The notes below the pieces were generated by a model. It had not been told where the DNA came from and did not search any database. It saw only the letters and a list, made by a program, of their open reading frames with translations. The position numbers were made by a program, and so were the translations under genes. DNA of 5,062 nt from Mariprofundaceae bacterium (GTDB lineage: Bacteria; Pseudomonadota; Zetaproteobacteria; Mariprofundales; Mariprofundaceae): positions 1 through 5,062 of the forward strand of contig JALVTX010000234.1 in NCBI GenBank assembly GCA_027035825.1, given 5' to 3'. Below are positions 1 through 4,793 of this stretch, piece by piece. Position 1 is the stretch's first letter. Each line of letters begins with the position of its first letter.

Positions 1-127
1 GGGGGGGGGTCGGATTGAATGCATTTGAAAATTGAATCCCTGCATTTCGTGGCGCCTGGCTTGTCTGCGCGGGCCGGATGCGCGCCTTCGGCCGCGAACC
101 ATGGGGATGGCCATGCTTCTTGCCTGC

Positions 128-150
128 ATGCGCGCCCCGCCCTCGCGCAT
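128..150. repeat. Inverted repeat, possible activator binding site
   Basis: ATGCGCG (128-134) and CGCGCAT (144-150) form a perfect 7-bp inverted repeat around a 9-bp spacer. The centre, near 139, lies about 100 bp upstream of the start point expected from the sigma-54-like promoter at 214-229. That is the usual distance for enhancer-binding-protein sites. The left arm is part of the longer word ATGCGCGCC, which also occurs at 78-86. GC-rich DNA makes such words by chance fairly often, so the operator role is inference. Confidence 0.3.
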
Positions 151-213
151 CCCGCGCCATCCATCCGCGATCACATGAACAATCCGGGCCGGCGGGGTAG
201 AACGGAAGCGTTG

Positions 214-229
214 TGGCCCCGTTTTTGCT
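214..229 (+). promoter_or_regulatory. Candidate sigma-54 (-24/-12) promoter for the antiporter gene
   Basis: The sequence TGGCCCCGTTTTTGCT matches the sigma-54 consensus TGGCACG-N4-TTGCW at every fixed position except two (C for A and C for G in the -24 element). The invariant GG (215-216) and GC (227-228) are exactly 10 bp apart, as RpoN promoters require. Transcription would start near 240, giving a leader of about 50 nt before the ATG at 292. RpoN promoters need an enhancer-binding activator, and the inverted repeat at 128-150 is suitably placed. No comparably good sigma-70 promoter is seen in the same stretch. Confidence 0.5.
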
Positions 230-291
230 TGTTTTTCACGGTTGTTCATCCGGCGCGGCGCAGGCGGGCCGCGCATGCCAGGAGGGCGTGA

Positions 292-1725
292 ATGATTGAA
301 ACCGTGCTGGCCGTGACGGCCATCCTGTACTTGGCGCTGAGGATCGAGGATCGCTTCAGCATCCCGTCGCCGCTGTCGCTGATTGCGTTGTCCTATGTGT
401 TTTACACCGTGGCGCCGGAAATCGGCATCGCCAGCGATGCCGGGCAGTTCGCGAAGCTGGTGCTGGTGCTGCTGCCCATCCTGCTCATCGCCGATTCCAT
501 GGAGCTGCGCGTGGAGGAGCTGAAGGAGCATGGCCTGAGCTTGTTCTACCTGGCCGTGGTGACGGTGGCGCTGTCGGTGCTCACGGCGGTGCTGCTCAGC
601 GACTGGCTGTTCGGCCAGTATCACCTCTCGGTGGCGGCGACCATCGTGCTGTTTGCGATGGTGATGGCCACCGACCCGGTGAGCGTGGTCAGCATCTTCT
701 CGCGCTTCGAGTTGCCGCACAGCCTGAAGATTTTGTGCGAGGGCGAGAGCCTGTTCAACGACGCCACGGCGCTGATCGTGTTCGTGTTTATCGGCCTGTA
801 TGCGCTGGAGGGTGGCGAGATCACGGCTGCCTACGTGGGCGAGATCAGCGTCTTCGTGGTGCTGGGCTCGGCGGCGCTCGGCATGGCCTTCGGCTATGTG
901 GGCCTGGCCGCGCTCAAGACCACCGAGAACCGCATCGCCGAGATGATGGTCATCATCTTCACCGGCTATGGCGCGTTCGCGCTGGCGGAGCATTTCTACG
1001 TGCTGCTCAACGTCTTCGGCGGGCACAGCCACATGCACTTGTCGGGCATCCTGTCCTGCATCTTCGCCACCGTGACGGTGAATCACTGGATGACCAAGGA
1101 GACGGATTACGGAGAGAGCAGGTTAAGCCGCGAGGAGGAGGATCTGCGCCATGAGACGGCCCAGGAGCGGCCCTCGCGGCGGCTGATTGACTCGGCGCTG
1201 GCCAAGATCAAGGTCACCGTGGCCGAGCAGCAGCGGCACTTTCGCACCAAGGAGGACATCCAGTTGCTGGCCTTGGTGGCGAACACGATGCTGTTCGTGG
1301 CCATGGCCGAGATCGTCCGGCCGGCGCTGCTGCTGCACTACTGGAAGGAGATCCTGGTGATGTTCCTGGCTACGACGGTGATCCGCGCCGTGATGATGGC
1401 CAAGTTCGCTATCATCACCAACCAGACGGACAAGATGCGCGACGTCAACTTCCGCTGGTGGGGCGTGCTGACCTTTGCCGGCATCAAGGGCGGCCTGTCC
1501 ATCGTGATGGTGACCATGATTCCAACGTCGTTCGAACACCTGGAGATGTTCCAGGCCGTGGTCATCGGCGTGGTGCTGTTGTCCACCTTCGTCTATTCGC
1601 TGGTGCTGCTGGCGATGATTGCGCGTTACGCGGCCGATTTCCGGCGCGAAAAGGAGGAAGAGGCGCGGGATGAAGCGGCCGCTCAGTCCTCACCCGGGGC
1701 CAGCGCGGTGATGGACAGCGCGTGA
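292..1725 (+). CDS. Na+/H+ antiporter, CPA1 (NhaP/NHE) family membrane protein
   Basis: This 477-residue inner-membrane protein should exchange Na+ (or K+) for H+ in pH and ion homeostasis. It is built of hydrophobic segments from residue 3 to about 445. The TDPV motif (residues 127-130) and the GESLFNDATAL motif (151-161) are seen, with the Asn156-Asp157 pair that marks the electroneutral CPA1 ion site. A GIKGGLS segment (397-403) replaces the family's usual G-x-R-G, so Lys399 stands where Arg is normal. A His-rich loop (His245, His247, His249) precedes HLSGILS. A strongly charged stretch of about 50 residues (268-321) splits the transport domain and is probably a cytoplasmic loop. The tail (446-477) is short and hydrophilic. 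The start is well fixed: AGGAGG (280-285) lies 6 nt upstream and an in-frame TGA (289-291) immediately precedes the ATG. The last 43 bp overlap the convergent bolA gene. The transported ion cannot be told from sequence. Confidence 0.9.
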   Translation: MIETVLAVTAILYLALRIEDRFSIPSPLSLIALSYVFYTVAPEIGIASDAGQFAKLVLVLLPILLIADSMELRVEELKEHGLSLFYLAVVTVALSVLTAVLLSDWLFGQYHLSVAATIVLFAMVMATDPVSVVSIFSRFELPHSLKILCEGESLFNDATALIVFVFIGLYALEGGEITAAYVGEISVFVVLGSAALGMAFGYVGLAALKTTENRIAEMMVIIFTGYGAFALAEHFYVLLNVFGGHSHMHLSGILSCIFATVTVNHWMTKETDYGESRLSREEEDLRHETAQERPSRRLIDSALAKIKVTVAEQQRHFRTKEDIQLLALVANTMLFVAMAEIVRPALLLHYWKEILVMFLATTVIRAVMMAKFAIITNQTDKMRDVNFRWWGVLTFAGIKGGLSIVMVTMIPTSFEHLEMFQAVVIGVVLLSTFVYSLVLLAMIARYAADFRREKEEEARDEAAAQSSPGASAVMDSA

Positions 1726-1958
1726 ATCCGCTCGCGGAAGGCATCGCCGAGCGCTGCATGCACCATCCGGTGGCGCGCCAGCCTCGATGCGCCGCGAAAG
1801 CGTTCGCTGATGATGCGCACGGAAAAATGGCCGCCGCCGTGGGCGCGCGCGCCGGCATGCCCGGCATGTCGCCAGGAATCGTCCGTGACCTCCAGTTCGA
1901 CGGGTTCGAGCGCGTCTTCCAGCGCCTCGCGAATCATGCGGGCGGTGTCGTCAGGCAT
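1683..1958 (-). CDS. bolA: BolA family protein
   Basis: This 91-residue protein is a full-length BolA-family member. BolA proteins pair with monothiol glutaredoxins (Grx4/GrxD) to hold a [2Fe-2S] cluster, and some act as stress or morphology regulators. The family pattern is clear: an N-terminal helix (residues 5-18), the DDSWRHAGH strand-loop (26-34), GGGHFSVRIISERFRG (41-56), the RHRMVH segment with invariant His63, and the C-terminal IHALSITALAPGE (78-90). Histidines at 31, 34 and 40 occupy the variable loop where BolA-type proteins supply a cluster ligand, so it looks like the BolA_H class rather than the Cys-loop class. The ATG at 1958 has AAGGAAGG (complement of 1964-1971) 5 nt upstream. 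The gene starts inside the last codons of yhbY (8-bp overlap), so the two are probably co-transcribed and translationally coupled. Its 3' end runs 43 bp into the antiporter gene on the other strand. No glutaredoxin gene is in view. Confidence 0.93.
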   Translation of the reverse strand: MPDDTARMIREALEDALEPVELEVTDDSWRHAGHAGARAHGGGHFSVRIISERFRGASRLARHRMVHAALGDAFRERIHALSITALAPGED

Positions 1959-2241
1959 CGCCGCCTTCCTTCTCGCGCCAGAGCACGAACACCTTGCCGA
2001 TCTGGTGTACCAGGCGCGCGCCGCAGGCCCGGGCCAGCTGCTCGGCCGTTTCGCGGCGCAGCTCCCGGTCGCCGGCGGCGATGTGCACCTTGATGAGCTC
2101 GTGATGGGCGAGCGCGGCGTTGGTTTCGGCCACCACGGCCTCGGTGAGGCCCTTCTGGCCGATGCGCACCACCGGCTTCAGGTGGTGCGCCTGCTGCTTG
2201 AGCGCCTTTTTTCGCCTGGCGTCCAGATGTTCCTGCGGCAT
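1951..2241 (-). CDS. yhbY: YhbY family (CRM domain) ribosome-associated RNA-binding protein
   Basis: This 96-residue protein is essentially one CRM (CRS1-YhbY) domain. The E. coli relative associates with pre-50S particles and is thought to help ribosome assembly. The family signature is seen in order: LKPVVRIGQKGLTEAVVAE (residues 21-39) with the GxxG RNA-binding loop at Gly28-Gly31, HELIKVHI (47-54), an acidic/basic helix (58-73), and IGKVFVLWRE (81-90). The open frame extends upstream to 2520, but the upstream part is Ser/Arg-rich and unlike the family. The ATG at 2241 gives the normal family length and has GGGAG (complement of 2248-2252) 6 nt before it. The stop overlaps the bolA start by 8 bp. 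In enterobacteria yhbY stands divergent from rlmE-ftsH; here its divergent neighbour is a diguanylate cyclase gene. Confidence 0.93.
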   Translation of the reverse strand: MPQEHLDARRKKALKQQAHHLKPVVRIGQKGLTEAVVAETNAALAHHELIKVHIAAGDRELRRETAEQLARACGARLVHQIGKVFVLWREKEGGDA

Positions 2242-2247
2242 CGTGTT

Positions 2248-2252
2248 CTCCC
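2248..2252 (-). promoter_or_regulatory. Ribosome binding site fixing the yhbY start
   Basis: On the minus strand GGGAG lies 6 nt before the ATG at 2241. It favours this start over the longer in-frame alternatives reaching back to 2520, which would add a non-family extension overlapping the diguanylate cyclase gene. Confidence 0.7.
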
Positions 2253-2264
2253 TTGGCGCATGCT

Positions 2265-2283
2265 GCCCGGCGCTTGTCCGGGC
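2265..2283. repeat. Short GC-rich inverted repeat in the divergent intergenic region
   Basis: GCCCGG (2265-2270) and CCGGGC (2278-2283) form a 6-bp perfect stem around a 7-nt loop. There is no T-tract on either side, so it is not a classical terminator. It overlaps the -35 of the candidate rightward promoter and would lie in the yhbY leader if that transcript starts farther upstream. It could be an operator or a leader hairpin, or chance. Confidence 0.35.
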
Positions 2284-2302
2284 GCGGCACTCTATCCACA
2301 AT
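2274..2302 (+). promoter_or_regulatory. Candidate sigma-70 promoter for the diguanylate cyclase gene
   Basis: TTGTCC (2274-2279) and CACAAT (2297-2302) each match the -35 and -10 consensus at four of six positions, with the ideal 17-bp spacing. Transcription would start near 2309, leaving a leader of about 40 nt with a strong ribosome binding site. The match is modest and rests on position in the 106-bp divergent gap between yhbY and the cyclase gene. Confidence 0.3.
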
Positions 2303-2334
2303 GCACGCGTTGCGCGACGGAATGATGGCTCGCG

Positions 2335-2342
2335 GGAGGAGG
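2335..2342 (+). promoter_or_regulatory. Strong ribosome binding site fixing the diguanylate cyclase start
   Basis: GGAGGAGG is a doubled Shine-Dalgarno sequence ending 5 nt before the ATG at 2348. The frame is open upstream to 2120, but that part is antisense to yhbY and its translation has no family character. This site therefore decides the start. Confidence 0.8.
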
Positions 2343-2347
2343 AAGTC

Positions 2348-3244
2348 ATGGGCTTGCTGAGGGAAGATCCGCACCGCGCGCTGATCCTGGGCGGCGGCGA
2401 GGGCGGGCTGGCCATCTTCGAGATGCTGCGGGATGAGGAACTGGTCGAGATTGTCGGCGTGGCCGACCGCGACCCGAATGCGCCGGCCATGGTTCGGGCC
2501 CGCGAAATGGGCATTCCCACCTACGAGGACATTGGCGAGGCGGTGAAGCAAAGCGCGCCCTGCGTGGCGTTCAACCTCACCGGCAACGAGATGGTCGAGA
2601 ACGTGGCGGCGGAGATCCTAGGCGCTGGCGGGGTCATCGGCGGGTTGGAGGCGCGGCTGATCTTGCGCATGATCAACCGCCTGAAGGAGGCCAAGGCGAA
2701 GCTTCGCTTCGAGGCCACGCACGATCCGCTCACCGGTATCTACAACCGCCGGCACATGCAGCAACTGCTGCACGACGGGCTGGCGCAGGCCCGGCGCTAC
2801 GGCTTCCCGTATTCGATAGCACTGCTGGATCTCGACCATTTCAAGCGCGTCAACGACACCCACGGGCACGCGGCCGGAGACGCGGTGCTCAGGCACGCCA
2901 CCGAGGTGTTGCGCTCGAACATTCGCGAGGCGGATATCCTCGGCCGCTGGGGCGGAGAGGAATTCCTAGTGCTATTGCCGCACGTGCCCGAGGCGCGGGC
3001 CGCGCGCGCAGCCCGTAAATGGCTGGATCGGCTGCGGGCGGCGCCCGCCGAACTGCCGGACGGCACGGCCCTGCCGGTGAGCTTCTCGGCTGGCGTGGTG
3101 GGGTTTGACCCGGATCAGGCGGCCGAAACGACGGATGCGGAGGCGGAACGGCTGCTGCACGTGGCGGATGAGCGCCTGTACGCGGCCAAGGCGGCCGGCC
3201 GCGGTTGCGTGATGGCGGGCAAGGAGGTGGATGCGGCTCTATAA
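2348..3244 (+). CDS. Diguanylate cyclase (GGDEF) with N-terminal Rossmann-like nucleotide-binding domain
   Basis: This 298-residue soluble protein should make c-di-GMP from two GTP. The C-terminal GGDEF domain (about 121-290) looks active: DPLTGIYNRR (126-135), metal-binding Asp161, guanine-contacting Asn169 and Asp178, the GGEEF active-site loop (202-206), and ADERLYAAKAAGR (273-285). An RxxD inhibitory site (Arg193 to Asp196) sits exactly five residues before GGEEF, so product feedback is expected. No EAL domain, membrane segment or receiver domain is present. The N-terminal part (9-100) reads as a Rossmann fold: ALILGGGEGG (11-20) fits GxGxxG, IVGVADRDPNAPAM (35-48) looks like the second strand with an acidic end, then GIPTYEDI (55-62) and VAFNLTGN (73-80). 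A charged helix (103-120) links the two domains. I recall similar N-terminal domains on histidine kinases of other proteobacteria, but the ligand (NAD(H), NADP(H), CoA or other) is unknown. It is the first gene of the rightward cluster, 83 bp before the adenylate cyclase gene. Confidence 0.9.
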   Translation: MGLLREDPHRALILGGGEGGLAIFEMLRDEELVEIVGVADRDPNAPAMVRAREMGIPTYEDIGEAVKQSAPCVAFNLTGNEMVENVAAEILGAGGVIGGLEARLILRMINRLKEAKAKLRFEATHDPLTGIYNRRHMQQLLHDGLAQARRYGFPYSIALLDLDHFKRVNDTHGHAAGDAVLRHATEVLRSNIREADILGRWGGEEFLVLLPHVPEARAARAARKWLDRLRAAPAELPDGTALPVSFSAGVVGFDPDQAAETTDAEAERLLHVADERLYAAKAAGRGCVMAGKEVDAAL

Positions 3245-3248
3245 GTCG

Positions 3249-3272
3249 CATCATGGGGCGTATCATGGGGCG
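3249..3272 (+). repeat. Two tandem 12-bp repeats between the two cyclase genes
   Basis: CATCATGGGGCG (3249-3260) is followed directly by TATCATGGGGCG (3261-3272), identical at 11 of 12 positions. The repeats start 4 bp after the diguanylate cyclase stop. They could be a regulator half-site pair at about one helical turn, or a recent small duplication. The ATG in the second copy is in frame with the adenylate cyclase gene but is cut off by a TAG at 3316-3318, so it is not that gene's start. Confidence 0.6.
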
Positions 3273-3293
3273 GCATCCGGGCCAGCGCGCGGA

Positions 3294-3321
3294 TTGCCCG
3301 AAATGCCGAATCCGATAGAGT
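3294..3321 (+). promoter_or_regulatory. Weak candidate promoter directly before the adenylate cyclase gene
   Basis: TTGCCC (3294-3299) and TAGAGT (3316-3321) match four of six consensus positions each, with 16-bp spacing. The start point would fall at or next to the ATG at 3328, which would make the transcript leaderless. The same octamer GATAGAGT (3314-3321) recurs on the minus strand upstream of yhbY (complement of 2289-2296). Read-through from the upstream cyclase gene is an equally good explanation for expression. Confidence 0.2.
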
Positions 3322-3325
3322 CGGC
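3305..3325 (+). repeat. Small inverted repeat around the adenylate cyclase ribosome binding region
   Basis: GCCGA (3305-3309) can pair with TCGGC (3321-3325), enclosing an 11-nt loop that holds the only Shine-Dalgarno-like bases before the ATG at 3328 (AGAG, 3317-3320). In a read-through mRNA this could present or mask the ribosome site. The stem is only 5 bp, so chance is quite possible. Confidence 0.25.
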
Positions 3326-3327
3326 TC

Positions 3328-4791
3328 ATGCCTGAGTCGGAGGACTTTGTCGCGCAGCATCCCGAGCAGGGCGAGTTGCCGCCCCGCTTCCCCATCCGCT
3401 GGCGCTGGACCATGCTGGTCAGCTTCGCCGTGGCGCTGGCGGTGCTGGCCGCCTCCCTGATCATCCTGAACATGGAGCGCGACGCCTGGTTGGAGAGCCA
3501 GTCGGCGCAGGCGCGAATCATGGTGGATCGGCTGGCCGATGAGCTGAAGCTGCCGATGCTGGCGGGCAGCAAGGTTGAGGTGGATGTCATCGTCTCGGGC
3601 TTTCTGAAGAAGGTGCCGGCTGTGCTGGGCGTCCACGTGCACTATGTCGGCGGCGAGGATCAGCGCTATGGCCAGATTGGCCCCGACGATCCCTTGCTGC
3701 GCGCCGCGCCCGGCGCCCGCCCGCCGGCGCAAGGCCTGTGGTTCGTCAAGAAGGTGCTGTATGCCGGCACGGAGGTGGGGACGCTGGCCGTGCACTATTC
3801 GGAGCAGGCATGGGAGGAGCTGGCCAACCGGCTGGTGACGCGCATGGTGCTGGTGGCCCTGGTGGTGATCACGCTGGCCAGCATTGCCGCATGGTGGATT
3901 GCCGGGCGCATGAGCCGGCCCATCGAGATGCTGGCCGAGGCGGCCGAGCACGTGGCCTACGGCGACTACAGCGTGCGTCTGCCCGTCCGCGGCAATGACG
4001 AGATCTCGGATGCGATGCACCAGTTCAACCGCATGGTCAGCGAGCTGGCGCACAAGGAGGAGATCCGCGACATCTTCGGGCGCTATCTCAACCCCAAGCT
4101 GGTGGCCGAGGTGTTCGACGAGGGCGGCGCCGTGCGCTCGCCCAATCATCGTCAGGAAGTGACGGTGCTCTTCGCGGACATGGTGTCGTTCACCTCGTTT
4201 TCCGAGTCGCTGCCCACCGAGGAGGTGGTGGACGTGCTCAACCAGCATTTCGAGGTGTTTCACCGCATCATCGACTACTACGGGGGGCACGTGGACAAGT
4301 ACATCGGCGATGCGGTGATGGCGGTGTTCAACCATCCGCACGAGGACGCCGATCATGCGCGCCATGCTGCCAAGGCCGCGCTGGCCATGGCGCGAGCCTG
4401 CGCCAAGCTGGGCATCCTGCGGCCATCGGGGGAGCCCGTGGCGTTCCGCCTCGGCATCAACAGCGGCCAAGCCATCGTCGGCAACATCGGCGCCGCCGAA
4501 CGCCTGGAATACACGGTCATCGGCGATGCGGTGAACATCGCCTCGCGCATGGGCGGCATGGGCGAGGCCAACGAGGTGATGGCGACCCGCGCGACCTACG
4601 AGAAGCTGGGCGATGGATTTGCGTTCGACAGCATCGGCGAGCGGGAGATCAAGGGTATCAGCGAGCCCATGGAATGCGGTAGCGTTCGCGCCGTGGACGA
4701 GAAGATTCGCAACAACATTCGCCATGCGGTGGCGCTGGCCTTCGACCTGACCCTGCCATCCGACGTGCGCCAGATCGTGGGCGACGTCTGA
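3328..4791 (+). CDS. Membrane-bound class III adenylate cyclase with periplasmic sensor and HAMP domains
   Basis: This 487-residue inner-membrane protein should convert ATP to cAMP. The order is: cytoplasmic N-terminus (1-27), membrane helix 1 (about 28-48), periplasmic region of about 120 residues that I do not recognise (49-170), membrane helix 2 (about 173-192), HAMP domain (193-243), the usual RDIFGRYLNPKLV linker (247-259), and a class III catalytic domain (about 275-455). Metal-binding Asp284 (in LFADMVSF) and Asp328 (in KYIGDAV) and transition-state Asn403 and Arg407 (in VNIASR) are all present. The purine-selecting positions are Lys324 and Thr396. The Lys/Thr pair indicates ATP and the class IIIb type seen in CyaB1, several members of which respond to bicarbonate. 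The homodimer should be active because both halves of the site are complete. The start is fixed by an in-frame TAG at 3316-3318 with the first ATG at 3328; the ribosome site is weak (AGAG). The lipoprotein gene begins 2 bp after the stop. Confidence 0.92.
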   Translation: MPESEDFVAQHPEQGELPPRFPIRWRWTMLVSFAVALAVLAASLIILNMERDAWLESQSAQARIMVDRLADELKLPMLAGSKVEVDVIVSGFLKKVPAVLGVHVHYVGGEDQRYGQIGPDDPLLRAAPGARPPAQGLWFVKKVLYAGTEVGTLAVHYSEQAWEELANRLVTRMVLVALVVITLASIAAWWIAGRMSRPIEMLAEAAEHVAYGDYSVRLPVRGNDEISDAMHQFNRMVSELAHKEEIRDIFGRYLNPKLVAEVFDEGGAVRSPNHRQEVTVLFADMVSFTSFSESLPTEEVVDVLNQHFEVFHRIIDYYGGHVDKYIGDAVMAVFNHPHEDADHARHAAKAALAMARACAKLGILRPSGEPVAFRLGINSGQAIVGNIGAAERLEYTVIGDAVNIASRMGGMGEANEVMATRATYEKLGDGFAFDSIGEREIKGISEPMECGSVRAVDEKIRNNIRHAVALAFDLTLPSDVRQIVGDV

Positions 4792-4793
4792 GC

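Larger units (their letters stand above)
1..291. other. Upstream non-coding region of the antiporter gene
   Basis: No convincing gene is seen here on either strand. A 90-codon open frame (19-291, +) exists, but its Arg/Ala/His/Pro-rich translation resembles no family I know and has no clear ribosome binding site, so it is treated as chance. The stretch opens with nine consecutive G (1-9). It contains a sigma-54-like promoter (214-229), an inverted repeat (128-150), and a 9-bp word ATGCGCGCC repeated at 78-86 and 128-136, exactly 50 bp apart. A weak sigma-70-like pair, TGAACA (176-181) and TAGAAC (198-203) with 16-bp spacing, is also present but is not persuasive. The upstream neighbour lies outside the window. 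Confidence 0.6.

Noticed and set aside
19..291. 90-codon open frame before the antiporter, ending directly at its start
   Set aside because: It has no ribosome site, an atypical Arg/Ala/His/Pro composition, and contains the sigma-54-like promoter. No family was recognised.
2265..2283. GC-rich hairpin as a transcription terminator
   Set aside because: No U-tract follows on either strand, and it sits in a divergent promoter region where a terminator is not expected.
1810..2325. Plus-strand open frame of 171 codons across bolA and yhbY
   Set aside because: It is antisense to two clearly recognisable families, has no ribosome site, and its translation has no family character.
2120..2347. Upstream 76-codon extension of the diguanylate cyclase
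   Set aside because: The frame is open only because it is antisense to yhbY. The doubled Shine-Dalgarno sequence and the onset of the Rossmann motif fix the start at 2348.
1934..2551. Minus-strand open frame of 205 codons overlapping yhbY and the diguanylate cyclase start
   Set aside because: It is an out-of-frame reading of yhbY with a repetitive Arg/Gly/Ala composition.
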